Positions 1 to 10,689 of a stretch of DNA of 64,000 nt are shown in pieces. Numbering within the stretch: position 1 is the stretch's first letter; each line of letters begins with the position of its first letter. The position numbers were made by a program, and so were the translations under genes. Origin of the DNA: Sphagnum compactum. Lineage: Eukaryota; Bryophyta; Sphagnopsida; Sphagnales. The stretch is taken from NCBI GenBank assembly GCA_965153455.1, contig OZ234501.1, positions 12,152,001-12,216,000 of the forward strand. The letters run 5' to 3'. Under the pieces are notes generated by a model. It was not told where the DNA came from. It ran no database searches and was given only the letters and a program-made list of their open reading frames with translations.

Positions 1-812
1 GTAATGCATTAGCTGAATGAAAGTGAAAGAACTCTCTAAGTTTTATCACAAGCTGGACTGCGCCCAAGCCCCCAAGACTATTGCTGCTAGAGAGCGATAT
101 ACTGCACGCCTCTCATGAGTGTTTCCTGAATACTTACATAACCAGTACAATTCATGAACTAGTTTGTCGAGGTTGTCATGCGTTGTTGTTATTGTTGTTG
201 TTAGCTGCGTTTGTTGTTTTTATTTCTCTATCGGTTTCAATTCTTGCAGAGAGAGCAGCAGAACTAAGAACAGGCGATAAAAGGGGCGATCAGTGCTCTC
301 TTGTATTCAGTCGCAAGTAGATTGATCTTGCAGTTTCCGCAATTCACAAAGACGTGATCGAGGTAAGAATTTCATGAGTACCCGAGTACACAATTGTGTT
401 CTTTCTGTTGGATCTTCCATATTGTTTCGTTCATTCTACTCTTCATGAGTGTTTTAACATACCGCTTTCAATCTCCTTTAACGTAATAGACTGTTTTCAA
501 TCTCCTTGAACATACCCGCACGCGCATCCCCAGAAACCATATTAAAACCTCCACAGAGGGAGGAAACTACTGCTTGATGCATGTAATCCTTTGCACATAA
601 TGTGAAAAATGAAGAAACGAGTTAATTGCAGCTTGTATCTCTGGCCGGCATTGCAGTAATGATATCTTGATGCGCAGTTGCAAATCATGCTAAGGAACTA
701 ACGAACTACTAGTGTTTGATCAAGCCACAAGTAGAGCAGTTCTGCATGGAAATCAATGAACAAATGTGCTAGCACTTTTACTCATTTCTTATGATCCCTC
801 ATGGGCTTGCAG
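1..812 (+). other. 5' leader exon and leader intron of the F-box-like gene
   Basis: No coding frame continues into the F-box-like frame from here. A strong donor (CGAG/GTAAGAA, GT at 363-364) and an acceptor (GGGCTTGCAG, AG at 811-812) bound a 450-bp intron that would place the first ATG at 818, five bases into the next exon. The stretch before 363 carries a TTG/TTGTTGTTA-rich run (about 181-220), usual for a plant 5' leader. Inside the intron a short phrase ('tttcaatctcctt') is repeated near 467 and 494. No TATA box is obvious, so the transcription start is unknown. The intron is inferred from splice signals only. Confidence 0.5.
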
Positions 813-817
813 AACAG

Positions 818-2419
818 ATGGGAGTGAAAAGATTGTACTCTTCCTGCACTGCAGAAGCAGCTTCCAATGGAAATGATGCGGATGAGTACTGCAGCCGCAT
901 GAGTTCTGGTGAGCATGATCAATCTGTCCCAGAAGAAGCAGCAGCAGCTCGGAAGAAAATTCGGAAACCTAACCCAGAGGTGGAAAAGGAAAAGAAACAG
1001 GCTCATGTGGTCATGGGCGGGTGGGGTCGGGTGGCCTTTTTGCATCTGATTCTCTTTTGCTACTTCTTCACTGTAAAGGAGGTGGACTTGGGTGGATTGA
1101 TCTTAACTCGGATCACCTGCGCTGCCTCTGTAATGGCTATCTGCGCGTACCAGCTAGAATGGACTAGGAAATTCCGACCAGAGCAATTCCAGCAGCTGCG
1201 GTCATGCGCAGAGTTCGTGGCACGGGAGGAGTACTGTCCTCTCTGTACACTTGTCGATGAGGACGCACAATGCTGGACTTTCGGGTTTTGTTTGCGAACC
1301 AGGAAGTGGGTGGCACTGAATCTCATTCCGCAGTTCACAGACCGCGTGACAGCACTGTTGCCAATAGCGTCAACCCCAAGCGGATTGCTGCTGTATACAC
1401 AGTATGGTAACGCCTCTTAGGAGATTCTGCTTGTCAATCCACTCACCAAAGAGGCGAAGATTCTTGGTCTTGGAAATCGCAGCACAGTAGACGAAGATTC
1501 TATCGGCAAGAATCATGATCAGAATGGTGATCCGTATTCTGACGAAGATGAGTCCGACGAAGAAGAAGAAGATTACGGATTCCACGGACAGAAGAGTTAT
1601 GAGATTCCATTGATTCATGTACTGCAAGAACCAGGGACAGAAGTCATGCAGATCATTATGACCGGGAGGGCATTGAGCTCAGCGGAACTGGCATCCCGGG
1701 ACTAGAGAAAGGGGAACAGGTTACGGAAGTTAACGATTCCAGGACTAATACCTGGACGGATTTCTGGCAAACTTTGCGATGGCATGAGTTTGGCCAAGTA
1801 CTCGAGTAATGCGTACTACCAAGGTCTCGTTCTCACCGTGGGTTTGTATGAACCGATGAGCTCAGGAGTAGACACCTGCGAGGATCGTGGTGCTGCAGCA
1901 TATCCCTATTTTCTGTTGGCCTACAACGTGGGTTTGAGGGAGTGGTCTGTGTACATGAGGATTCTCGTTCCGGGGTGTTTCGTGAACCATGAACATCCCC
2001 AAATTGTAGGTTGCGATGGCCGCATCTTCTTGGTGACCTTGTTCGTGTGCCCAACGATCCAAAGAGCTCCAGGAGCTAAAGAAGAAGATGATGATGATGA
2101 AAGAACTCCTTCTGCTTTCTCGCACCAGGTGGTGATTTACAAATTCATGCCTTCTACACTAGGGTTTGCACGGATCACGGATACCTTCAGGTACATTTCA
2201 GTTGAACCCTTCCAAGATCTTTGCAAGTGCGTGGGAGGCAACGGCAAGATCTGCATTGGGTTTATTGACAGAGCTCTCGCATACTACGACGTGCGTCAGG
2301 ACAAATGGCATAAATATCCTGAGCTTTGCCTGGACTCTGACTCTGAAGAAGACGACGACGAGGAGCTGCTATATGCTGGGGTTTCCTACAGACCCAGTCT
2401 CACTACCAGAGTGCACTAA
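818..2419 (+). pseudogene. F-box/kelch-type gene, broken by stops and frameshifts
   Basis: Reading from the ATG at 818, the frame gives 200 codons, then TAG at 1418-1420. The same frame goes on sensibly after it (EILLVNPLTKEAKILGLG), with an acidic run, to a second TAG at 1703-1705. Around 1640-1790 the family-like sequence lies in another frame (EVNDSRTNTWT), then returns to the first frame at GMSLAKYSSNAYYQGLVL and runs intact to 2419. The phrases 'NPLTKEAKIL', 'DSRTNTWT' and 'LAKYSSNAYYQG' are typical of the kelch-like half of plant F-box proteins, which select substrates for SCF ubiquitin ligases. I cannot see a clear F-box in the N-terminal part. At least one nonsense change and two frame changes point to a pseudogene; assembly error is the alternative. 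The 636-bp open tail suggests recent inactivation. Confidence 0.65.
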
Positions 2420-2456
2420 ACCCTAACCACATGAATGAATTGTTTGTTGCTCACTG

Positions 2457-2624
2457 GAAGAAGACTGTGATCTACACTCTAGAGATCCAGACATGGATTA
2501 CACATGCACATGATCAATACCATACATGTGTAGTCAGTTTGAAGAAGAGTGTGATCTACACTCTAGAGATCCATACATGGATTACACATGCACATGATCA
2601 ATGCCATACATGTGTACTCAGTTT
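2457..2624. repeat. 84-bp tandem duplication downstream of the F-box-like gene
   Basis: Two adjacent copies (2457-2540 and 2541-2624) start with gaagaagagtgtgatc and end with the variant gtgtagtcagttt / gtgtactcagttt. They differ at only a few bases. The unit carries the palindromic 'cacatgcacatg' phrase. Confidence 0.9.
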
Positions 2625-3594
2625 TTCTCTTGCATTGGAATAGAACACTTTGTCACTACAAGAACATTTAGAATACACCCATTTTCAAGGTAGGATGTCT
2701 AGGGTGGACCATACGGGTGCCTGGCTAGCTAGGATTTCATGAATTGTTCAAAGGCATTTTTTTAATTACTGCAGATTGTTCAACTTATTAGCTCTAGAAG
2801 AAATAGCTAACTAGTTTTCAAAAGGATTGCTGAACAACTTGAAATTTTCCCCGCCAAAAAAATAAAATTAAAAAATTAGTTAGATTGAATAACTCTGTCA
2901 TATATATTGATCTGGAGAAAACTTTATTGATGCAATGTTGCATTTTTGTTTTTCCATATTTTTTAAAGGTAGAGTATTTTGTTTAATAATTCAAGCTTTT
3001 GTGTACATATCTCTCCTTTGCAGTGTTTTTTTTTTTTTTTCCATTTGTCCATGTTGAATTTTTGGCGAATTTTTCCCATAAAAAATAGCAAAAATTAATC
3101 GAATTTGCACCAGGAAAAAAAAAAACATTCCCAATTTCTTTGTAGAAAAATAGCTAAATTCTGCCTCAATAAAAACACTGCTCCTTTGTTTCCTTTTGCA
3201 TCTACTTGTGTTGTTGATGTTGTTCTAAAATGTTGCAGGGCTTGAGTCCCTGCTTGAAACCGTTTTTATCGTTGTATGTTTTAATCAAATAATCAGCATG
3301 GAATGTCATTAACTAGCCATGGAGTTATAGTTAGTGTTTAATTGAAGGTTCCTTATATGATTCTTAAATGATCATTTTGTGATTAATACAACATTAATCT
3401 GCATTAAGAGTATGTACATCAAAACTTAATTAGGAGCTTAAGCATGTTTTATACATGTGATGTTGTTAATTGGATTGGAGATTAGTATGGGTTATTAGGT
3501 ACATATTAAGATCTAACAACTTAATTAAGGGCTTGTTTTGGCCATGATATCTCAAAGTGAAAAATATATGAGAAACTAAGTCTGTTATGATTCC
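2625..3594. other. Non-coding AT-rich spacer
   Basis: Poly-T and poly-A runs and no frame of note. I see no gene, RNA or terminal-repeat structure here. Confidence 0.5.
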
Positions 3595-3740
3595 ATTCTG
3601 GATGAACTCCAACCGAGTTAACTAACTGCAATCTGGATCATGACCCCCAACTGAGTTAACGGACTCCAATCTGGATGAACCCCAAACTGAGTTAACCAAC
3701 TCCGTTCTGGATGAACCCCAACTGAGTTGACCTCCATTGG
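3595..3740. repeat. Tandem repeat, four 36-38-bp units
   Basis: Four imperfect units, each starting at 'tctggatga' and carrying 'ccccaactgagttaac', lie head to tail. Units vary by 1-2 bases in length. This is a minisatellite and not a CRISPR array, because there are no unique spacers. Confidence 0.85.
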
Positions 3741-4254
3741 GTTTCACCAAGTGGTGATCTACTCTGTAAAGATAGGTCCCCTAGGTAGGGTAATAGGTGA
3801 CTACAACCTGAGTAGTACATAGGTCCTAGGGCTAGAGGGTTGTTAGTAGGTGGGTAGTATTAACAAAACTGAGGTGGTTAGCTATGGAACTGGAATGAAT
3901 GAAAAAATATTTCCTGTTCAGTGCCCATCATCCAGCCTTCATCTTGCGCTGGTGGGCCGGTGGCTGAGATCAAATGTAATTTACACACACCTTAAGGCTG
4001 GGTTAAAAATTATCCCTAGAATTACCCAGGGTCATTGTTGGGTCCAGTTCTAGACTCTTTTTTTTGTCCCGGGAAATGCAAAACTCGTTGGTTTTGGGTC
4101 TAGTAAAAAAATTAAGAAAGTAAAACCAACTGGTTCTGGGGTTAGGTCAACTTTTCTAGCTCACCGATTCCTTGGGTCGATGGTCCTTGATTTTATAAGA
4201 CCCATTGGTTCTGGGTCCAAGGCCAATTCCAAGTTTTAAGGTTTTCAAACTTGA

Positions 4255-4362
4255 ACCTAAGTCCCTATCAAAACCCTACCTAAGACCCTACCTAAGACTT
4301 GACCTAAAACCTTACCTAAAGCTTACCTAGACATGACCTAGAACCCTACCTAATTTACCTCT
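4255..4362. repeat. Short degenerate repeat of 'accctacctaaga' type
   Basis: The phrase 'cctacctaag' or 'gacctaaaac' recurs about eight times in 100 bases, with a period near 12-15 and variable spacing. It is low-complexity sequence without coding signal. Confidence 0.6.
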
Positions 4363-4550
4363 AAGTTTTTTGACAACATAATAACAATTGAAAAAGTTTT
4401 TAAAAAAGAAGAAACTTAATCATAAAGGAAAAAAATAAAAATAAAGAAGAAAATTAACAAAAGATGCACGGCAGCCCCATTTGTAATATTGCAAAATTTT
4501 GGCATCCAAGTTTAAGCAAACAAGAAGCACTAATGTTGAATTAAAAAAAT

Positions 4551-4640
4551 TGCTGGCCTTGTGGTTGGCCAAGTTCTCCCTTTATGAAGGAGGTTAAGAG
4601 TTTAAACCAACATCGACGCATTCCAAGATTTAAGTAGGTT
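4551..4640 (+). mobile_element. tRNA-derived SINE head
   Basis: The stretch 'ggccttgtggttggccaag' followed by 'ttctccctttatgaaggagg' and 'gttaagagtttaaacc' has the order and spacing of a tRNA-derived SINE head: an A-box-like part, an anticodon-arm-like hairpin (CTCC..GGAG) and a decayed B box. Plant SINEs commonly use this 'GTGGT..GTTCTCCCTT' head. The body probably runs on to about 4690, but I find no clear tail or target-site duplication. The B box is mutated, so this is an old copy. Confidence 0.55.
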
Positions 4641-4740
4641 CAAGTAATAGTTCAAGTTTTAGGGTCTCTGGAGTAGAGGTTTCAAATTTTCTTAGAATTA
4701 CCATGGAAACCTAATTGAATTACTATTTGTTTTTTTGAAA

Positions 4741-4791
4741 TTGAATTAGGACTTGAACCAAGGGTGCTACCCCCATTCTAAACAAGTTTAA
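4741..4791 (-). mobile_element. tRNA-like fragment with an intact B box
   Basis: On the minus strand 'gggggtagcacccttggttc' is followed by 'aagtcc', giving GGTTCAAGTCC, a good match to the RNA polymerase III B box. No complete cloverleaf can be folded around it, so it is more likely a piece of a tRNA-derived SINE than a tRNA gene. Confidence 0.3.
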
Positions 4792-5053
4792 GTAGTTAAT
4801 TAGGTAATAAGTGCATCTGAATTATATATATATATATAATAGACTTACATTTTTGGCAAGATATTGCATCCCATTAGTTATATGTAATTAATTGTATAGA
4901 ATTCCATTGCTACCACACAATTTGGGGTTGTTTGTAGCACCTCAAAAGCTCCCTAGTGGACATATGCTTATCTCTTGTTTAACTATAGTGGCAAATTACA
5001 GCCTCCCAGCTCTGTTCATGTGGTGTCATAGGAGAGCCTCTCATTTCTATTGG

Positions 5054-5112
5054 AAAGCCCTCAACACTTGATCTTAGCCAAAAAGCCGAGAAAGGTATTG
5101 CAAAGCCCTCAA
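5054..5112 (-). pseudogene. U2 snRNA 5'-end fragment with 11-bp target-site duplication
   Basis: On the minus strand, 5098 down to 5064 reads as the first ~35 nt of U2 snRNA (ATACCTTTCTCGGC, then TTTTGGCTAAGATCAAGTGT) with one C-to-T change after CTCGGC. The 37-bp insert (5065-5101) sits between two identical copies of AAAGCCCTCAA (5054-5064 and 5102-5112). The fragment ends before the U2 branch-site-pairing region and Sm site, so it is not functional. The direct repeat shows it arrived by insertion. A cDNA stopping within the first stem-loops and integrated by a LINE-type machinery is the likely route; this is inference. Confidence 0.85.
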
Positions 5113-5224
5113 TGAGCACGGGTGCACCATGGTATTTCTGAATGTTTAGACTTGCAGAACAAGAGTTACTGAATTTTGAGTATTTTCATACCTGAAAATT
5201 CAATAATGATAAAAAATTAATTTG

Positions 5225-5256
5225 ATGGGGGGTGGGGGGGAGGGGGAGGGAGAGCC
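5225..5256 (+). repeat. G-rich tract with G-quadruplex potential
   Basis: Runs of 6, 7, 5 and 3 guanines separated by single T or A bases lie between about 5226 and 5250 on the plus strand. This meets the four-G-run pattern. No gene neighbours it closely, so a role is not suggested. Confidence 0.5.
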
Positions 5257-5505
5257 TTTCAAGGGATCCCCCAGAAATTCAGAAAACTAAACCCCTTGAA
5301 GTGGGGGGAGTTTTCAAAATAACTGTCCTTGAGGCGAGATCCAAGGACCAGCCAAGGGCAGTTATTTCAAGGACTCCTTGCTTTGAGAGAGTTACTTGGC
5401 ATAAGACAAGGTTGCTAGCTAGTTGCGTATATTTGAGGTTGGTGGGTTGAGTAGTAGGGCGGCGTTTACATGGCTACAAAGTGGGGTCCCATTATTGCCT
5501 TCTTA

Positions 5506-5708
5506 AGGTGCATTCACACTTGGTGTTAGGGACTCTAGTGTTGAGTCCCATAACATCATGTTAGTCATTTAGGACTTACCATGAAAATTTTATGTTAAGC
5601 TAACATGCACTTAATATTAAGCTATCACCTATTTAACCTTGTGTGCCATCTAGGATGCCACTTAGATTTTCATTTAACACTTACTTAACATCAAGTGTGA
5701 ATGCACCA
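5506..5708. mobile_element. Tourist-like (PIF/Harbinger) MITE, 203 bp
   Basis: The left end GGTGCATTCACACTTGGTGT (from 5507) is matched in reverse at the right end by GGTGCATTCACACTTGATGT (ending 5707). The element lies between two TTA trinucleotides (5503-5505 and 5709-5711), the target duplication usual for PIF/Harbinger elements. The 203-bp interior is AT-rich and has no frame. Terminal repeat, size and TTA flank agree, so the call is firm although the superfamily is inferred. Confidence 0.8.
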
Positions 5709-5711
5709 TTA

Positions 5712-7429
5712 GTACCTGCACTTGAGTCAAGCAGAACCCACTAGATAATAGATCAATGAATTATCACCCAATGATTTTGCAATAAATGGGTAAAATGGCA
5801 GAAAAAATAACCAAAAAACCCCCCACAAAAATATGGAACTCCCTCCAGGGGAAATTCCACCTTATATAAATGCCACTCTTAGTGTTAAATAACAAGGTCA
5901 GGGCTTTACAAACCAAAACTTGAGTCCAACAAAAGGGCCTTATTAAGGAACATTTTGAATTTCATGTTTGTACTTCAATGCACCTCCCCAGGGAGAACTT
6001 CACTTATCAAATTTCAGGGCTCTTACAAAATGGTAAGGTGCCTTGTAAGGTACCTTCCCTCTCTTTGAAAATGCATGTACCTTATGCTTTTGTAAGATTG
6101 AACCTGAAATTTAAGAAAGTTCTTTACAGTGGGGGAGGGAACTAGTGTTGGCTGGTTCTGTATTTTATATTTATAAGGAACCTTTGATTCTGGTTTTGAA
6201 TTTTTTATAAGAACTATGAAATCTCTAGGTAAGGTTCTAATAAAAATTTGAAAATATATGAGAACCTCCCCATAAGGTTTTGGTTTGCATTCTAGAGCAT
6301 GGGGGTTGCACAAAGTAATCATTTTCACATTTTTGTTATTTTTGGGTATGGTGAAGGTCTAGGGTTTTAAGTTAAAATGATGAAATGATATTTTTTTAAT
6401 GAATTAAAAAAAAACATGAATATGCAGTTTTTGATATACAATATGATATTAATAAAAAAAAATTCCATAAATCTAAATCAAGTGACCTTTCTTTTTGGGT
6501 CATATCATTCACCCAATCATTACATCTTTGTTGGTTTTCACCATATCAACACAACCATACGAAACAAAAAGCTTAAAACATTGACATAACCACAAGAAAA
6601 ACAAAAGATATATTAGTTGTTGCTTTCACACATCAACACAAGCACAAAGGTCATGAAGCTTGTGATAATTGGCCCCACACATCAAAAGAACCCCAAAAAA
6701 AAACTTGAAAAGTTTTAAACTTCTTGACCCCACACACCAACATAACCACAACATATAACATGCATTAACAAAACCCAAAATGCCAAAAAATTGGTGAGTT
6801 GTTGGCCCATGCATCAACATAGTTGCAAGAAGTCAAATCCTCATATTGTATTAATAGAACCGTAAGAAACCATAAAACCTTTTGGAAATCAAACCCCCAT
6901 GCATCACTGCAACAAAAGAAACCAAATAGTTTTCAAGTTGTTCCCCATGCATCCATAGAATTAAACAAATTATCAAGGAACTTATGAAAATCAAGCCTCA
7001 AATCCCAAAGCATCAACAAGACAAGACTTTTGCTCCCATGCATCAACAAAACCACCAAAAAGGAAAGTCATATCCCCAAGCATCCGCAAAACCAAAACAA
7101 AAAGGAAACACAACTTTATAGTTGCTACCCCCACACATCAATAGAAAATAGAACCCACAAAAAAGCCAAAGCATTTATAAGTTGCTAACCCCACCCATCA
7201 ACAAAACCACAAAGATGTTTAAGGTCACACAACCCTTTTTAAAGACCCAATTGTCTTCTTGTTCACAAGTTATCATTGGAAGATTATAATGGACAGTCCT
7301 ATAATAAAAAAAATTTGATAATTTGCAAATATTGCAAAACATAAAGAAGTTCAAAAGAACTTTTGAATTGTTATTTGCTCATAGGATACCTTGATAACAT
7401 GGTTAGAATCAATCAAAATCAAACTCTTC
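5712..7429. other. Gene-free spacer
   Basis: From about 6520 to 7210 the phrase 'cccatgcatcaacaaaacc' recurs in degenerate form roughly every 60-90 bases. This suggests an old diverged tandem repeat. No coding similarity is visible. Confidence 0.45.
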
Positions 7430-8832
7430 TTAAAAAAAACCTTGTTTCGCAAGGACCTTATTATGTTCCTCAATCAATTTGCGTTCACGGTTGAGAAAAT
7501 GATATAGACTATTTTCCTTGGTTTCCTTACACCCAAAACATGCATCATTCCACCAATTTTCAATAACAAGGATGAAATGATCCAAGTTGTCAATTTCAAA
7601 CCCAGATTGTTGAAAATTGAAACACCAATTATATTCTTATACTATGAACCTATTATGTTAAGTATTTCATGAGTCAAAAATGACATATGTTGAAATCGCG
7701 TTACATGTTTCATCTCCCATCCCCAGGGTTTCTATAAAAACAATTTGTTCAAAGAAACAATCATTTTCAAATGTTGTTGGGTTCATTGTTGCCTTCACAA
7801 AGTTCAAATGTAAGTAAACTTACAATAATAGCAACTACACAACTTTAACATCAAACTTTACAACAATGTTAGTAGCAACTATACTGTGCACATGTCCAAC
7901 ATGATGACCAACATATTATGTGCATTGGCATTAATGTAGGAGCCAAAGAATATTATAATTGACATTAATACATTGATCACTTGTGAGTTCATTTTCAATT
8001 TGAACTCCAACAATTTGGAATCAAAGTTGCTTTGAATCAAAGCTTGAACTTTAGTCATTTCAAATTTAATGAAATGCACAAAATGAAAGTAAATGCAAGT
8101 GCATTTGACAACAACTAAAATCCTTGATTTTGGTTTAATGTACATTGCTTAACTATTAGAAATAAAGTATTTGTAATAGCTTGAGCAATAGCCCGAGTTT
8201 GGCACATTGGGATTCGTGATGGCAAAACCAAATACTATTTTCACCCAATCAAATGGAGATTGAATTCCAATATTCCAACAACTCTTAAAACAAACTGACT
8301 TGTGAGCAAACCATGTTTTCAAAGGAGTTTTTAACATCCTTGTTAATAATCATATAATAATACAAAAATCCTTCCACTCTTATTTCCCCTTCCTAGATTT
8401 TTTAGTCCAAATTATAGTTTTCTACAATGATGTTTGACGATTTTCAAATTCACTTTTGAAAATGGAACAAACACCTTGGAATCATTAGAATCATATTGAC
8501 ATGCCTTTGACATGGCATGGTCAAAACATGATCCCACAAATGGATTGGATAATTGAAGTTGAGAACAAGCAACAACACTTGTCAATGACAAAGGATATTT
8601 AAATTTGACCTTTCATCCTTGACCTAAATAATGACTTTGTCATGTAAATCAAAAGAATCAAGTAAGATCTTTACTTGACTTGCCATGGCCACACCTATTG
8701 TGTTATGCACTTTCAAAATTCCCACTATGACATGAGTGGGTTCCCATATTGTAAAATTGAATAACCATATTAACATTAAACTATTAATAAAATTAACGAC
8801 CATGGCAAATGAGTCATGTCCACTATGCATTT
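7430..8832 (-). pseudogene. hAT-type transposase remnant (copy 1), 5'-truncated
   Basis: On the minus strand broken frames read in the order of a plant hAT transposase. HSGHDSFAMVVNFINS with WEPTHVIVGILKVHN (about 8830-8690) is RNase H-like core. VKDERSNLNILSLTS and GSCFDHAMSKACQYDSND follow (8620-8490), then LKTPLKTWFAHK (8340-8290), ANAHNMLVIMLD (7930-7890) and the C-terminal dimerisation region, NLDHFILVIENWWNDACFGC and FLNRERKLIEEHNKVL (7610-7440). Many stops and frameshifts interrupt it, and about 11 residues are inserted after 'FINS'. The N-terminal zinc finger is absent; homology stops near 8832. No terminal repeats were found. Confidence 0.75.
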
Positions 8833-9945
8833 TTTTTTTTTAAAAGCACTTTACACCTACAAGAGGCCTCTTGCAAGCATAAGGTGCCCTTTGCTCCAAC
8901 TGGTTTATGATGTATGTATGTTTTGGCTTATGATTTAACATCTGCATAGTGTTTTACAATTGGTAATGCCCATAAGTTGAAGGTAGTCCCAAAATGTGAG
9001 ATTGAACTTGGTTATCGATTCATTTTAAGCCCTTTATTTTTGGGAATTCCCCCCCAATTCAACATAGATATATTGCACATTCCTTGTGAATGTAATCATA
9101 AACTTGTGTATTTACATGTGTTTTATTTGGACAATAAAAAAAAATATTGAACCAAACCTTGAAAGTGTTTACAACTAGATTTGGAGCCCTTAGGCAAACC
9201 AACACCCATAATAATACCATGGTAAAACCCCAAAATCAACAGATTTTGGGATTTTCATTGGTTTTGACCAGATATTGATTTTTTTCCCAACATCCACCAA
9301 GCCGAATGTTTGAATTCAAAAGAAAACTCCTTACACATGGGGTATCAAATATTAAGATTTTAAAAAAACTTTTAAGATTCACCTAATATGAAGTTTTTCG
9401 CACCTAGCTTTGGTGTAGCAGCTTGTTGGCATACGTATTCAATAAAGGTATCAATATTTTTTTTTGGCATAAGACCCACATGGTATGCAATAGGGCTAGG
9501 TTTTGCAAGATCTTGCTAAGAAGTAGGCAAGTTTTATGTCTAGCCTATCAAACATAAGAATTTATTATTATTATCTTTAAGATCAAAATTTTCTAGTCTA
9601 ATTAAGCAATTTTTTTAATCATGATTAGTATAACCAATATCTCATGGAAGCACACCCCTTGTAGTCATTCACACATTGACAATTACATACCTTGTTCATG
9701 GGTTAAGAGAAATAGAAAAACAATGTGATTAGTTACTTTTCTTGTGGATGGGTTGGATGTTGAATCAAATGCTACAATGACATGCCACATTTTACTAGAA
9801 CTTTGAATTGAGAATTGAAACAAGACATAATCTCATGCATCATTTGAAATAGATAGCAAAGTTGACCATTACATGTAACACTAAACTTGACATGAGTAGA
9901 ATTTTAATTAGAGTAAACAAAGTCCTAAAAATTTGAATAGAAAAC
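8833..9945. other. Gene-free spacer
   Basis: AT-rich sequence between two hAT remnants. I see no frame, RNA gene or repeat ends. Some of it may be decayed hAT 5' sequence that I could not align. Confidence 0.4.
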
Positions 9946-10053
9946 ACATCAACCTTTCTATCCATTAAACTGAGTGGGTGCAAGATAAGGTGGATCATTA
10001 CATCAACCTTTCTATCCATTAAACCGAGTGGGTGCAAGATAAGGTAGATCATT
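9946..10053. repeat. 54-bp tandem duplication
   Basis: Two copies (9946-9999 and 10000-10053) beginning 'acatcaacctttctatcc' differ at two or three positions. The near identity points to a recent event. Confidence 0.9.
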
Positions 10054-10689
10054 TTTTATGTCACACTCCATGTTTTCATAGAGTGTCATGCATTAACATG
10101 TCATTTACATGCCATAAAATCATCATTATGCCAAATTTGCTATTGAATTAAAATTCTCAATTAACTTGAATAAAAAGACATCTTCATAAAAAATTGTTAC
10201 ATGTATTTTCCAAATATAAAATATTGGACTTTTAAAGTTGAATTATGGATTAGTATTTTGTTGGTGGCTTGATACAAATACATTTTTATTTATAAATCTT
10301 GTGAGGGTTATTTTATAAAGACTCAATATATGTTATATTAAATCAAAAATAACATCTAGATGCAAATGAATTGTCAAAAAATATTAACCCAAAAAAAGAT
10401 ATGGACTTTAAAATGTTTTAAAATGGACCCTATTTTCAAAAGTCCATATCATGCTCATTTTTGGATGGATTTTAATGTTTTTTCATTTAACATGCATATG
10501 CATGTTAAAATGTTATCTAGTTGGGTTTTTATTCACATAATCTTTATTATCTCATTAATCACATTTAATCCTCCCCTTAAACAATGATATCACAATAAAC
10601 TATAATTCTAACACTATTGAATGGACTTTTATGGATTATTTATATACCAAAATTGGTCCCCCTTACCTTGCAACCACTTAAGCAACTTG

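Noticed and set aside
3595-3740. CRISPR-like direct repeats
   Set aside because: The units are contiguous without unique spacers, and this is plant nuclear DNA.
4551-4791. Functional tRNA genes
   Set aside because: A-box and B-box-like parts occur, but no complete cloverleaf with acceptor stem can be drawn; SINE remnants explain them better.
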